Counted from the stretch's first letter, positions 24,050 to 35,427 are shown. The stretch is 64,000 bases of DNA from Asterella californica (GCA_036924285.1 JAYKYS010000002.1:36254501-36318500); one strand, 5' to 3'. Numbers and translations are program-made. Notes: generated by a model not told the origin, from the letters alone.

Positions 24050-24427
24050 ACTCAAAAGACCGGGAAAACCAAACTAGGTCTTAGCTTACTATTGCTGATT
24101 GGGTATTTGCGGTTCCTAGTGCTATACTAAGGATGCAAGGGGTCTGCTTGTTCATTATCTGAAAAATTTTCATGTACGTGACTGACGTACGTGAAGATTC
24201 ATCGTCTGCGACTTGAGGTTGAGTTGTTCTTCGCGATCAGTGAGCCAAGTTCTTCGTTCTTGGTGCGATCAAGGAGTCTTCACGTAAGCATAGGAGAAGA
24301 CCGTTTGTCGATTGGATTATTGATTTGGTTATGATGAGCGAGTTTGAGTCGTAGGGAGTCGATTTACGTTAATTTTTTCGTCTTGTGACCAAATTTCTTA
24401 CTTCGTTTCTTGAGAGAATCTCCAAAC
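24050..24427 (+). repeat. Dispersed repeat R, copy C, left part
   Basis: Homologous to positions about 39870-40622 of copy A, with deletions. Shared blocks include GCTATACTAAGG, GAGCCAAG, CTTGGTG, GATCAAGGAGTC and CAAATTTCTTAC. It stops exactly where the copia LTR begins at 24428. The missing remainder of the copy is found in inverted orientation at 45000-45089. Confidence 0.75.
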
Positions 24428-24716
24428 TGTCACGATGTATGGTAGCAAGAACCCAATTCATAGCACCACTCCAACAGGGGAGGAAAACCTTCGAACAAGG
24501 AAGGAGGCTCTCGCAGGCTTCACAAGAGGAAGAAAAGAAGGAACATACTATCACTAAAGAGACTTACTTGGGGGCAGAGCCCCTTCTCAATATATAGGGA
24601 GAGTCAAAAGACTTTTGGGGTTGAGTCTCCGTAACATAGTTGTACCAAAGTCTTACAGGACTTGTGCCTAAAGTCTTACAAGACTTCAGGAGCTTGTACT
24701 ACTACTCATGTCAATA
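24428..24716 (-). repeat. 3' LTR of split copia 3
   Basis: 289 bp, the same length as the LTR at 45090-45378 and highly similar to it in reverse complement. On the minus strand it starts TATTGACATGAG (partner TGTTGACATGCG) and ends CATCGTGACA. A polypurine tract (GAGGGGGAC) directly precedes it at 24717-24725. Confidence 0.92.
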
Positions 24717-24729
24717 GTCCCCCTCAAGC

Positions 24730-25992
24730 TCATATCTATCTTTAACACCTAGACATAATCTGAAAATATCAAATTTATCTCTAGGTAAAGCTTTAGTGAA
24801 TATATCAGCAACTTGTTCACCTGTAGGTACATATCTCAGATCTATCTCTCCAGCCAATACTTTTTCTCGAATAAAGTGATAATGAACCTCTATATGCTTG
24901 GTCCTAGCATGAAAAACAAGATTAGAAGCAAGTTTAATATTGCTGATATTGTCTGTGTGTAAAGCAACAAGGTCAGAAAATTCCACACCCATATCTTTCA
25001 GTAAGGTATGAAGCCAAACGGATTCACAAGTAACATTAATGACACCTCTGTATTCTGCTTCAGTCGATGACAGAGCAACTGTAAGTTGTTTCTTCGACTG
25101 CCAGCTAACAGCAGACTCTCCAAGGCTGAAGATAAAACCTGACCTAGATCTTCTATCTTGAGCACTTCCTGCCTAGTCTGCATCAGTAAAACCATGTAAC
25201 AAGAGAGGACCACCCGCTGCGTAGTGAAGTCCATACTGGATTGTGAACTTCACGTATCGTAGAATCCGTCGAACTGCATCAAGATGAGGTTTCCTAGGTG
25301 TCTGCATGAACTGACTAACTAGGCCTACAACATAACTTAGATCAGGTCTAGTAATGATCAAGTAGATCAGGCTGCCTACAATCTGTCTATAGAAATTAGG
25401 ATCTGCTAATAGCTCACCATTCTCAGCATTCAACTTCAGAGAAGACGCAAGAGGGATAGAGATAAGCTTACAAGCTGTCATTCAAAACTGTTCTAGCTTA
25501 TGCAGAGCATACTGTCTCTGTAACAACCATGTATCACCTCCGTCCTTGATGAACTCAATAGCTAGAAAGTATTTCAATTCATCTAGATCTTTCATATCAA
25601 ACTCTCCTTTCAGTTGATCTTTCACTTGCTTGATAAGGCTCTTAGAGGTTCCAGTGATAACAAGATCATCTACATAGATGTTGATCAGTATTATGTTATC
25701 CCGACCTGCAAAGAGTACAATCAGGAGTCTGAACTACAAAGACGGAAGCCAAGCAATAGTAGAAACGAGTAAGCTTGGCATTCCAAGCTCTTGGAGCCTG
25801 CTTAAGTCCATACAAGGACTTCTGGAGTCTACAAACTTTATTTGGATACCTCTGGTCTTCGTATCTAGGGGGTTGCACCATGTAGACCTCCTCCTGCAGA
25901 TCTCAGTTCAAGAAAGCATTATTGAAGTCTATTTGATGCAGTTGTCACCCTTTACTTGTAGCCAATGTCACAAGGGTGCATATGGAAGCCAT
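24730..25992 (-). pseudogene. Split copia 3 reverse transcriptase C-half and RNase H
   Basis: Reading leftward from 25992: KMASICTLVTLA, the D-F-N-N-AFLN block, [22 protein letters not shown], the intact active site YVDD (25665-25676), FDMKDLDELKYFLA, then IVGSLIYLIITRPDLSY (25173-25481). RNase H follows with FHARTKHIEVHYHFIREKV (24711-24992). Several stops and frameshifts are present, so the protein is not continuous, but the YVDD is preserved. Confidence 0.9.
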
Positions 25993-26430
25993 TTTTCTAT
26001 TTGTGTAGTTGCCTTACATATTCTTCTTGGTTGGCATAAATATGGCAGATGCATACTCTCCACGCAATATCTCCACCAAGTCTTGAGTCCTACTTTTGAT
26101 CAAGGCTACCTTCATATCACTATATCTATAGAGACACTGAAAGGTTGACGTATAAGTAGTCAACTCGATTCTATACCATGTCCTTTTAAGGTACCCAAAT
26201 CCTTCATACTTAAGGTGAAACCTTTCCTGACTCTCAAGAACTCGTGTATCTTACGTCTCTCTCCTCTTGTAAGTTTGGTCTCAATCTCTGACTCCCAAGT
26301 ATCTTTCTCATGACGCTAAGAGGTTGAAAATGACATCTTTGGTTGCTATCTAGCAACATCGAGAGCAATACTCTGCTGCTCGTCACCAACGGACTCAACC
26401 ACGTCCTCCTGAACAACCCTTGTAATCCTA
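25990..26430 (-). pseudogene. Gypsy reverse transcriptase, N-terminal part, cut at the inversion breakpoint
   Basis: The segment shows the linker before gypsy reverse transcriptase (TREERRKIHEFL, then FTLSMKDLG) and then YRYSDMKVALIKSRTQDLVE, GEYASAIFMPTKKNM and GNYTNRKM. The family normally continues with a C-G-D-Y-R type motif. Here the ATG of the final Met (25992-25990) is followed by copia codons. The expected continuation (CEDCIYHRQTKSDKYA) is at 48874 onward. One stop and at least one frameshift occur. Confidence 0.85.
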
Positions 26431-26579
26431 GCTGCAAGCTCCACATGCACTTTCACCACATCCGTTGACGTCTATGGATGAGGATCGCATACCCCGCTCC
26501 CAACTTTTATCTCTACCTTGTCAGAAGACAAAGAGCTCATGAGTGCTTGAGTACTCATACTTGTCGATTGCATCCGACG

Positions 26580-27505
26580 TTGTTCAGTCAGTTGAAGGTT
26601 AGCAATCCAAGTCAAGCAATTCAGATCATTTGTTTGACCTAACACTTGACGACGTGAAGCTTTCGACACTGAAGGTACCATCATAGTATCAATAAGAAAT
26701 CCTATCGCTCGCTCTCTCTCGTCGACGTTGATCTCCAACAACTGCTGTAACTAGGCATCTCATACAAGCCAAAGATCCCCCTCTCTATAAGCGTAGAAAG
26801 TCAGAAAACTCAACAACGTAGACAATATTGCTCTATGTTGTCCTACTAAGTCCTCCACTGCCATGGGTGATCGCTCTGCGACTCTCATTACTTGAGACAG
26901 TCGTCCACCGTAAGGTATGCTGGTCGTTGAACTTAGGTATCAAGTTCGTCCACCATAGACGTGGATGATATGCACGAGATCCCGCTCGTGCTACATCTAG
27001 TAAAACTGCCGATCTAATCCATGATTGTACTGATGTACACTCGTCACTTCTCGTGCACAAGAGTCACCTAACAAAAGAACGTTCTCCAATATATACACTA
27101 CAAGCAACTCTTGACGTACTTGTGGACGTCGTAAGATCCTCAACATCTTTCAGAACATGATAGACTACAAGTCGTGCAAACCATGACCTTGTCTTGCACG
27201 TGTGTGGACTTGACATGGCCACCTTGCAATCACCAAATAAATCCCTCAACTCGCTTGAGGTCCGACACCTCCAGTAGCAAAATATTTGACGGTAATGTTT
27301 GTTGGTATTCTCTAACTACTCACATCCGTAGTAGATTAAGGTATCTCTATATTAATTGCGCCACATGACATGATGATACGTCATGCACTTTCATCTCTCT
27401 CCACATACAAGTACCACTGTACACATATGCCGGACTGCAAGATTGCAGCCAAACCAATGCTGATCCCATGAATAGATCGAGCAAACGTACACCTTGTTCT
27501 AGATT
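26580..27505 (-). pseudogene. DNA (cytosine-5) methyltransferase-like domain inside a gypsy retrotransposon
   Basis: About 300 codons on the minus strand hold C5-methyltransferase motifs in the correct order. The SAM-binding motif I is GVRLLDLFMG (near 27470-27490), continued after a frameshift by ISIGLAAILQSGI. Motif IV is VIARWPCQVH, with the catalytic Cys codon at 27213-27215. Motif VI is YILENVLLLGD, with ENV at 27078-27086, about 42 codons after the Cys as expected. A late motif is SRAYHPRLWWTNL (about 26941-26980). Motif X-like sequence is VLGQTNDLNCLTW (about 26605-26645). Motifs IV and VI share one frame, interrupted by two stops. At least three shifts break the rest, so this copy is inactive. 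It sits between protease and reverse transcriptase. Captured C5-methyltransferases are known, to my knowledge, in retrotransposons of some algae. Confidence 0.8.
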
Positions 27506-27779
27506 GCTATACAATTGATGTAGTCCCCAAAGGTGATAACGTCATAAGTCCAGTAGAAGAAACATCACTCGACTCCACTATTGGTGGTATAAAAGCTTAG
27601 TTCCAAGCTTGATGTACCAACTCATCAGCGTACCGCTGCAACCTGATCTCGAACTCCAAAGTGGAACATGCAAGGTAGACAAAACCACTCCACTCCTACT
27701 AGGTAAGTTCTTCGTCTCTTCTAATACCGGAATATCATCCGCATGAGCGTTGTCTTCCAACAACTTACTGGACCAAGTA

Positions 27780-28400
27780 ACAACCAAACTGAATGCAGCA
27801 ACTGATGCCATGGTCCTTGGCTATGATGACTCAGTTCTACTAGTGAACCGAATTGGTAAACGACTCATCCGCTGATCATTGACTGACATTTTGATCTAGA
27901 GGAGGCTATCTCTTTCCAATAGTCGATGATGAAATCTGTTAGGTATAAAACGGTTCTACCAATCAAGACGTCGTAAGATTATGCGCTCGTAACAATGGCC
28001 TTGGCTTTCACCATCGAGTCATCCATCAAGCGGTCAGTTGAGCGCTTACAATCAATCTCTCTTGCGTCATAAACTAGGTTGATTTTGTTGACTCACCTAA
28101 AGATGCATGAATATGCAATGGGATACTTCTCTATGTCGACATGCATAGACCTAATCCCACAACTGATGCATTTTCTGACATCAAAAGTTGTGCTCTGGAG
28201 TCCAACAAGACTCATTACGGTCTTTGTATCTTCCTAGAAGGTCCAACCAAACAGAAGATCTCACTTCTGTTGTTTAACAACACCACACATTGTGTCAACT
28301 TAGCCCACTCAGTGGTTGACCTAGTTGACAACTCTGTCAATCTAGCATTTATTGTTTGCCATGAACCTCAATTTAATGGACGAGTCTACCATACAACTTT
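27780..28400 (-). pseudogene. Gypsy retropepsin-like protease region
   Basis: The segment reads TTEWAKLTQCVVLL, then VLLDSRAQLLM, which aligns with the D-S/T-G-A active site of retropepsins (Asp codon 28200-28202). The Gly of the triad is Arg here. Downstream, YDVLIGRTVLY and FIIDYWKEIAS follow. Retropepsin would cut the gag-pol precursor. The changed Gly and several stops indicate a dead copy. Confidence 0.7.
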
Positions 28401-28804
28401 CAGTCACTTTCGTACTAACATCATCGTCCTCGCAAAGAGTGGCAGCCAACCGAAATACTAGAGCTAATTCGACTCGCAATGTCCTCATGTCTGTGGCTGA
28501 GAACAACGAGAATACATTATTGACGTAGCTGTCCCAACATTGGATTGGACATCGCATCTATGGATGTAATCGACTGACATGTGTCTCCTCCAGTCAACAA
28601 TGCTCGTGCACTCAACTCAACTACACCATCAGTAGATCGACTAGGAACCATTGATGATGTTCTCATTGCTTCCGATAAAGTAAAATACTGATAAAGTCTG
28701 ATCTGTCTACTAGCTTCTCCTCTCTGTGGATCAAACTCCGTTGATGCCTCTCGTGACTTGTAGTGCTCCTCGAGTCATTGTTGCGGATGCATCAACCTAT
28801 GCAG

Positions 28805-29620
28805 CAATTGTCAACCACTGGATACAAGCATGGATGATCCTCGTTGTTGATTGTCATCAAGACGGTAAGCCTAGGAACACAATCTGAGACTCAGAGAACT
28901 TTACATCTCAGCCGTATGATAGAGGTCGATTATACATGAGTCAAATGTCTTACTTGATTAATTTTCAGCCGTTGGATATAAGTCCAAATTCTTTACATAC
29001 GTTGATTTCTACCCAAGCTGTTGTCCAAAATCAAGCCCGAGATTCTCAGCCGTATTATATTTCAGCCATCAGATACATGTACATGATTGATTATCTAAAA
29101 GTCTTAGTTGAGTAATTGTTAGCCGTTGGATACGAGTATGGATGATCATTGTTGTTGATTTTTACGAGAAGATAAGTCCGAGAACACAACTCGAGATTCA
29201 GAGCTGTAGGATTCACTCGAATTTACATCTTAGCCGTAAGATAGAGGTAGATGATTCATGAGCAGATTGCCTTACCTGATTAATTATCAGCCGTTGGACA
29301 TATGTCAGATCGACTTTTCTATGTTATTTTAACTTGAGGTTGGAGCTCGTAATTTACAATTGAGCTCAAAAATAGACATGTTTGGATTTAGCCGGAGGTT
29401 TATGACCGTTTGATTGCATAAAACCCATTTGGTCCAACTCATATCCGCTTGAACTATCCAGAAACGTCGATGAGTCTGAAATATTAATAGCCATCCGAGT
29501 GTACCTGATGATTGTAGCTCAAGTACTTAGACTGAAGATATTCATCGTTGCATTTTACCGGAGGTTTTTATCCATTGGATTGATTCACAGCCATTTGATT
29601 TGGAGAAAGTCTTGGGCTTA
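28805..29620. repeat. AGCCGTTGGAT-rich direct repeats interrupting the gypsy element
   Basis: Two homologous blocks of about 190 bp begin near 28805 and 29113, with a period of 308 bp. Both contain TGGATGATC, GTTGTTGATT, TTACATCT and AGCCGT. AGCCGTTGGAT or close variants recur about eight times to 29620 (for example 28967, 29121 and 29289). They lie between gypsy gag and protease, where no coding signal is visible, so they are probably part of a later insertion of about 28.6-30.0 kb. Confidence 0.6.
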
Positions 29621-30009
29621 AATAATGGTCAATCTCAGGCTCAAGTATGTCAGAAGGAATATTATGTTCATTGCTAATTGTGGAACTTATTGTTCATATC
29701 ATATATGTAATATTGTCCATCTAGCAAATCTTTTGTCATGGAGGAAGTTGGTGTTCCATGGTGACAAACATTCTCTTAATCAGACAGGAAGACATATCCT
29801 CGTGACACATTATAATGTTTTTAAATAAATGTACCAAGTCACGATATCATTTTTGTGACTAGATTTGTATATATTACTCAATAAGTCATAGTTTCATAAG
29901 AGTATGATATGTTATGACAATCTTTTAGTATCCACATCATCCCTAGTGAGTTTATATTACTCGAATTGAGAATATGACTAACTGAATCAATCGAGTCATA
30001 AAATACGTA

Positions 30010-31290
30010 GTCATACTATCTTCATTTCTTCTAGTGAACAATCTGAATAGTCATAGCAACATCGGAGGTAATGTTAGGAGTATGATCGATTTGTCCTCTA
30101 CCAAGTGCTAGACCTCTATCTCCAGCTCGACCACCTTGGTCTCCTTTAGCTCGTCCTCGTCCTCGTCCTCGTCCTCGATATGTACTTGTCATCGAGGCTA
30201 TCTCTTGTCACAACTCCAGATGGAGATCAAAACATCGATCGGTGGTGTGATCATATCGATGACAATAGTCACAATGTTTTTGCACTCAAAGATGTCTCAG
30301 GAGTCTCATGTCCACCACTTTGTCAACATTCTATCTTGTGGTGGTTACCATCACAAGTCCAATGGTGATACAACTTGTTGCCGACTAAAGAACGAAGGCA
30401 ATGACTTCTACTCTTCTATCCTCTAAATGCTCCTTGGGTCTGTAGAGATGCACCATGATCTCGTGAGTCACTTTTTTTGTGAGCATGTTGCTCCCGAGAA
30501 GAGGTAGATACATCTTGTGTCACATCTCTACTAAACCCAACAGTCACCACTCTCTCCTTCACCATTTGAGCTTTATCTGATCAGCCAAACCAAAGACGAC
30601 GACCAACTTAGGTGGCGTCGCTTGTAACAGAGTCACATCTCGGACTCTCAGTCGCAACTCTCTGTCCAGTATCCCATACCATAACTAAATTGTGTGTGTC
30701 TCTGTCACGTCTTACGTGAAACTGATCAACCGTCTCATGCGAGTGTAAGCCTCGCGTAGACTCTCTCCAGTCTTCTACTAGAACTCTTGTAGACTCCTCA
30801 ACTTATCGGCCCGACACTTGATAGTTCTTCCGCAAACACCGGAAGAACTGAACCACATGGTGAAACCTTGGTGGTGTATCAGTGACACCTCCTCCATTAT
30901 TACTACCAACTCTCATCGTCGCACTAGAACTCGAAAGTGTAATGCCTCTTAAAACTACGTCAGTAGTGATAGAAACATAGTTGGAAGATCAATGTTATCT
31001 CCACAACTCAATCTCCACACTGTAATCCTGCCTAAACTCACGGTAGTCATCCATAAGCGGTTCTTCCAAGTGCTAAAACAACCCCTTCCATGTCATGAAG
31101 GGTATAAATAACTATGAGTTCTACATCTGCTGCATGTCGCATCAACTATCAAAGTCCTCGATGAAGTCATCCAACTCAAACATATCCACTGTACTCGAGT
31201 ATTGTCTGAGATCCTTTGTGATCTCAAAGATCTCATCCATATCTCACATGTCTAACCTCTACCAACTCATCCTCTAGATCGATATCCATC
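30010..31290 (-). pseudogene. Gypsy gag with CCHC knuckle and Arg-Gly tract
   Basis: The minus-strand frame opens near 31290 with MDIDLEDELVEV. It continues through a Retrotrans_gag-like block with GESLREAYTRMRRL near 30720-30780. A CX2CX4HX4C zinc knuckle (C-DY-C-HRYD-H-TTDR-C) lies at 30232-30273. It is followed by TYRGRGRGRGRAKG, encoded by CGTCCT-type repeats on the plus strand at 30147-30178. Knuckle and RG tract are nucleic-acid binding features. Many stops are present. Confidence 0.75.
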
Positions 31291-33020
31291 GTGGATCAAA
31301 ACTGATAGCAATGATTGATACATCAGTCTTTATGTGTAAACCCACCACGTACTATAGAGGAACCTCTCTAGAGTATTCTTGAGAACTTCGTGATGACAAA
31401 ACCTCGTGCCAACCGTGAACAAACATTTCAAATCAAAGCATTGACAACCAGGTACCAGCCCTTATCTGCTCATACCAAACTAACCTATCCTCTACTCGTA
31501 TGAGTACGAATGACATGTACCTACCATCATCACACAAACTCCTACAGTCTATCGGTTCACAAGTCCAACCTCACCAAGAGAGAAATAAAGTTAATCTGAC
31601 TGGTCCGCAATTGCATTCTCACTATCAACATCACACTAGAATGAAACCGCTCTGGAACATCAACACCACAAGCAAACGTGGCGTACAAACAAGAAGTAAA
31701 GCATGGAGGGGTCCAATCACAAGAAGTTCAAACGAGAACCCTCAACACAAAACATACACAAAAGAGAAATCCAGCCTCCCCGGACTAACTCTACCTCCAT
31801 ATGATAACCATATGTATAATATATGACAATTACGAATAGTGTATAGAGTCACTAATTAGATGTCTTACTAGCTAGTAGTCTCCACCAATATCCATCACGA
31901 TGCACTTAATATTCACACCACCAAACATCTTCTCACATGTACTACACATCCATCTAACTCGTAAATATGCTACTACAATGCTACCTCTCCCTACTAGGAT
32001 GAACGTCATCACATCGCTACTCTCTGGGTGTCCAATATGTGCTTCTAAAACCTTTAAGAAGTGTGTAAATATCTACATGTTTCCTTATGTAACACCAAGA
32101 GCAAGTGGTTAAGTCGTAGATGAACTATAAGCTACGAGTAGTTAAGTAACTTCACAAGGAATAGTGTCAGGATGGTTGACCTGATTTTGAGACTTAGACA
32201 CAACTAGAAAGTTGTCTCTAACTCGCACGTTGGCTTGTTGGCTCCGCTCCATAAACCAAAAACTCACAGTCTGCTTTGATGTCTTCAAAGCCTCTCTAGC
32301 TCACAACTCACTACACCCTTTGTAGAAAGAAATCATTAACAACTGACAACGCGAGTCCGTGGATGCGAATCAGCCGACCCACTATGAGAAATTCGACTGT
32401 CATAGTCAATTTTAGTAGCATTTCTACACCAACTCTCCACCAAATACTCCAAAGAACTAGTACAGGACCCAGCAATCTGATCAGCGAGCGATCAGAACTC
32501 TGAAACTGAACTTCTCGCACACGTACACTTGTAAATAAAAATACCACCGATCTATGCACTCTGAAAATACCAGCGACAAAACTTCACAAACTGAAATCAC
32601 TCAAATCAGACCTCACGATTCACTTCTTTCGAGTAATCTTCTATTCATCCATATTGAAATGCCAACCGGCATCACAAAGATCACTCTAGTCAAGCCAAAC
32701 CCACTGTACGCATTAGAGAATCAATGTTATCTTTACTCGACTCATCTACCATAGCCAAGAGCTTGAAGACTCAACTCGAAAGAAGTGAGACCTACAAACT
32801 CTTACCTCGCAGTGTACTCCCCAAAAAGAGATCCGAACCAAGAACTTCTCCTAACATCGCTAATGGTCTTAACGGGACTAGCTACCGTACACTCTGCTAA
32901 CTAGCAGAGCCGCTACACATGACATGCCATGCTAACTGGTTTGCTGACGCTGGTTCCTGTGATCTCACGCTAGCAAGCTCAAAGTTTAAATACTTGCGGG
33001 GCTTACCATGTCCGCAGGCA
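31291..33020. other. Region right of the gypsy gag, probably including its 5' LTR
   Basis: The composition resembles the element rather than the AT-rich spacer that begins near 33060. No LTR partner was found, partly because the 3' end of this element is hard to define after the inversion. No gene was recognised. Confidence 0.35.
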
Positions 33021-33067
33021 TGCATATTATTCACCCTCTTCCAAGTTTGAAAGAGTGGAAATATGCA
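33021..33067. repeat. Hairpin of the TGCATATTCACCTC family
   Basis: TGCATATTATTCACCCTCTT is imperfectly inverted by AAGAGTGGAAATATGCA, with a short loop containing CCAAGTTTG. Confidence 0.55.
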
Positions 33068-35120
33068 CTCTTTTTTATTGATATTTTAACTTTTCTCTTG
33101 TAAGGATTAAATCATAAATTAATATATAATAAATAATAAACAATTGTATTCATCCATTGCTAGTGTTTGTGTACTAGGAACGAAAGCATTTGACATCCAT
33201 TACTTACAGATTTTTACAGAAAGAGCCAAGTGCAGTAAAGATAATCTTGTTTATTTTTCACTTTAGTCATTTAAATTAACTATATAAATTTAGTAAACTA
33301 AATTTAGGAAATACTTCTTCCTGCAGCTTTGCTTCTCTCCTGTGTACTAAATCAAGCGCGTTTTTCCTAACTATCCATCCTTAACCAATCACCATGTCCA
33401 GCTACACGAACAGCTTGTGACAATTTTTTGATTACATTGCAGCTTTTCTTTTTCTTTTTCCGGGCCAGAAGTTCATATTACATGCATATTCATCTCTTCC
33501 ATTTGAAGATGAAAGAGTACGGAAAACTTAATTTATTATATAAACCTTCTGAAAAGAAATATTAGATAATAAAAATTAAATTATCTATTAAAATAATCTT
33601 TATATTCAATAACTGCTGGACTTATACTATTGGAGATGCATTGGTATGGGTTTCACTTATGGGTTCTTAGGGATTTATACCGTTGGAAGTGCATTTGTAT
33701 GGGTTTCACTTACAGGTTATCTGGGAAGTTTTTGCAGTTCTCTCTACGACTAACCTTTAACAGTTATACATTACTTTTTGATTTTTTACAAAAATTAATA
33801 TAGAATTTTTGTATAATAATTATATCTTTTCAGGTAAAAAATACCGCACAAAAGTTCCCCAAAGGTAGTTGAGCATGCTTATTTATTTATTCACTTCATA
33901 GAAGGGAAAACCAAGAACTATTTCCTTTTCAATTTTCAGTATTTTGAACGGCACAGTTTGTCGGAGAACTTGATTGCAATCGATGAGGAAGATGACAGAA
34001 AGTCGGCGGAAAACCCGAAAGGGCCAGGCCAAGCGGCGCCATTTTTTCACCGGATCTACTTCTCAGTTACTGTGCAGTTATGTTGGCAAGGGCGCAAGTT
34101 TCCGCCATACGGTCCGGAAACCGTATGACAAAGGCAGCTGCAAGGGGCCGTATGGCCGGCCTTACAGAGCGGCACAGAAAATATACTGGAATGCGTGGGA
34201 CCATGCGGCCCCACCATCTCCTCGTAGAATTTGACTCCTGGACTTATAGGAGATAAAGTTCTCTCGGAATTGCCGACATAAAGTACACTTTCATGACTTG
34301 CATGGTGCGGCAGCCGACACACAAGGTTTATATTCCTCTTTTCCTTGTTAGACTTAGAACACGATCCAAGTTTCCAGGCTACATTACAGTCCCAGCCCAG
34401 GTTTTTCCTGCTTACCTGTAATTTGCCGGCGGTGTCTGGCAATTTGACGTACTACTGTGTTAAGTCACCGGCAACTTTTTAACAAATTTCGAGTATTTTT
34501 TCATTTTTTTGGTTTTGAGAAAAAACCAAAAAAGTTGCTTTCACTTGTTCTCTTGCACTTTTAGAAAAGTTGCCGTGTACATTACACGGGATGCCTGATG
34601 TAAGCTGGCACTTGGCTACAAGGGACTGACAAAAGCGATGCAGATCGGTATTTATAGCAGTGATCGGGTATAATTTTAGTAAAGATCAGAAATTTTCTGA
34701 TTTTTTGTTACTGAGAGCGGTTTATTTTTGTTTCTATAGGTATATATTCGAAATTCCGAGTTTGCAAGCGGGTGTTTTCTGGTTACTGCAAAGTTTTTAG
34801 GAGAACATTTCTATATTGTTCATCATTGCGTATAATATGCATAGCAGTGGCGGTTCCGGCCAGGGAGCGGAAACAGATAAACGTGAAAACCGGGATGTAA
34901 ATATACATCCCTTGATGAACTTTAGGAATTTTGGAAATCTGTTCGTTTAGTGTTATCCAAAAAATATATAAGTGTTAAGTGAAAAAATATATCAAATAAT
35001 TAAAATATTCTATAAACGGACAGAACAAGCAGAAACCCATAAGTGTAATCTGGATCCTTGCTCTTCAGAAGATACAAGTCAGAGGCACTGTGCTGAACAA
35101 TTATATTAATACGTGAGACG
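33068..35120. other. Spacer with hairpins
   Basis: Mostly AT-rich, with a GC-rich island at about 33990-34230 holding an 86-codon frame of unclear meaning. A partial member of the TGCATATTC hairpin family lies near 33482-33520. No gene was recognised. Confidence 0.4.
34471..34538. repeat. Nested inverted repeat
   Basis: The outer arms GCAACTTTTT (34471-34480) and AAAAAGTTGC (34529-34538) enclose an inner hairpin with stem TTTTTTTGGTTTT (34504-34516), loop GAG and AAAAAACCAAAAAA (34520-34533). Confidence 0.6.
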
Positions 35121-35170
35121 TTTAATTTACACCTAACCCTTCCTGCCGGAAGGGTTAGGTATAAATTAAA
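35121..35170. repeat. Hairpin with 23-bp stem and 4-base loop
   Basis: Arms 35121-35143 and 35148-35170 are complementary with one mismatch. The centre reads CCTAACCCTTCC-TGCC-GGAAGGGTTAGG. Confidence 0.75.
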
Positions 35171-35210
35171 TATTCCCCCTCCTCCTAACTTGGAAGAGGG
35201 TGAATATGCA
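35171..35210. repeat. Hairpin of the TGCATATTCACCTC family
   Basis: TATTCCCCCTCCTCCTAA is imperfectly inverted by TTGGAAGAGGGTGAATA and ends TGCA. It abuts the previous hairpin. Confidence 0.55.
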
Positions 35211-35362
35211 CGCCCAGTGTTCATCATTGCGTATATAATGCATCCCAAATGAATTTGAGAACCAAGAGACACAAAACGACATCCAGAATTATAGGTTTAA
35301 AGTTTTTAGAAATAATTCGCTGGGTAAAAAGTATTTTCTTCAAAAGTGAAAATATGTGCTCT

Positions 35363-35401
35363 ATGCAGTAAGCAAACATGCGCAATGTTTGCTTACTGCA
35401 T
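35363..35401. repeat. Perfect hairpin, 17-bp stem
   Basis: ATGCAGTAAGCAAACAT (35363-35379) and its exact reverse complement (35385-35401) enclose the 5-base loop GCGCA. Confidence 0.8.
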
Positions 35402-35427
35402 ACAGCAATGTTATAAGATAAATCTAA

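Larger units (their letters stand above)
24428..25992 (-). mobile_element. 3' half of split Ty1/copia retrotransposon 3
   Basis: On the minus strand this piece runs from the middle of reverse transcriptase through RNase H and a polypurine tract to a complete 289-bp 3' LTR. Gag, protease and integrase are absent here and occur, together with a matching 289-bp 5' LTR, at 45090-48873 on the opposite strand. CAAAC at 24423-24427 abuts the LTR end and is the exact reverse complement of GTTTG at 45085-45089. Both halves are the same LTR family and do not overlap in content, so I read them as one element cut by an inversion. Confidence 0.9.
25990..31290 (-). mobile_element. 5' half of split Ty3/gypsy retrotransposon carrying a methyltransferase domain
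   Basis: On the minus strand the order is gag (from about 31290), a CCHC knuckle, an inserted non-gypsy segment, protease, a DNA cytosine-5 methyltransferase-like domain and the start of reverse transcriptase. The reading stops abruptly at 25990 in the middle of reverse transcriptase, where copia sequence takes over. The next residues of the same reverse transcriptase appear at 48871 on the plus strand. All domains contain stops and frameshifts. The 5' LTR, which should lie to the right of 31290, was not delimited. Confidence 0.82.

Noticed and set aside
30147..30178. CGTCCT hexamer tandem as a microsatellite or CRISPR-like array
   Set aside because: It encodes the Arg-Gly tract of gypsy gag next to the zinc knuckle on the minus strand; a coding repeat explains it.
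33974..34234. 86-codon plus-strand frame in a GC-rich patch
   Set aside because: No recognisable motifs, very basic composition that follows the local GC content, no promoter context; probably chance.
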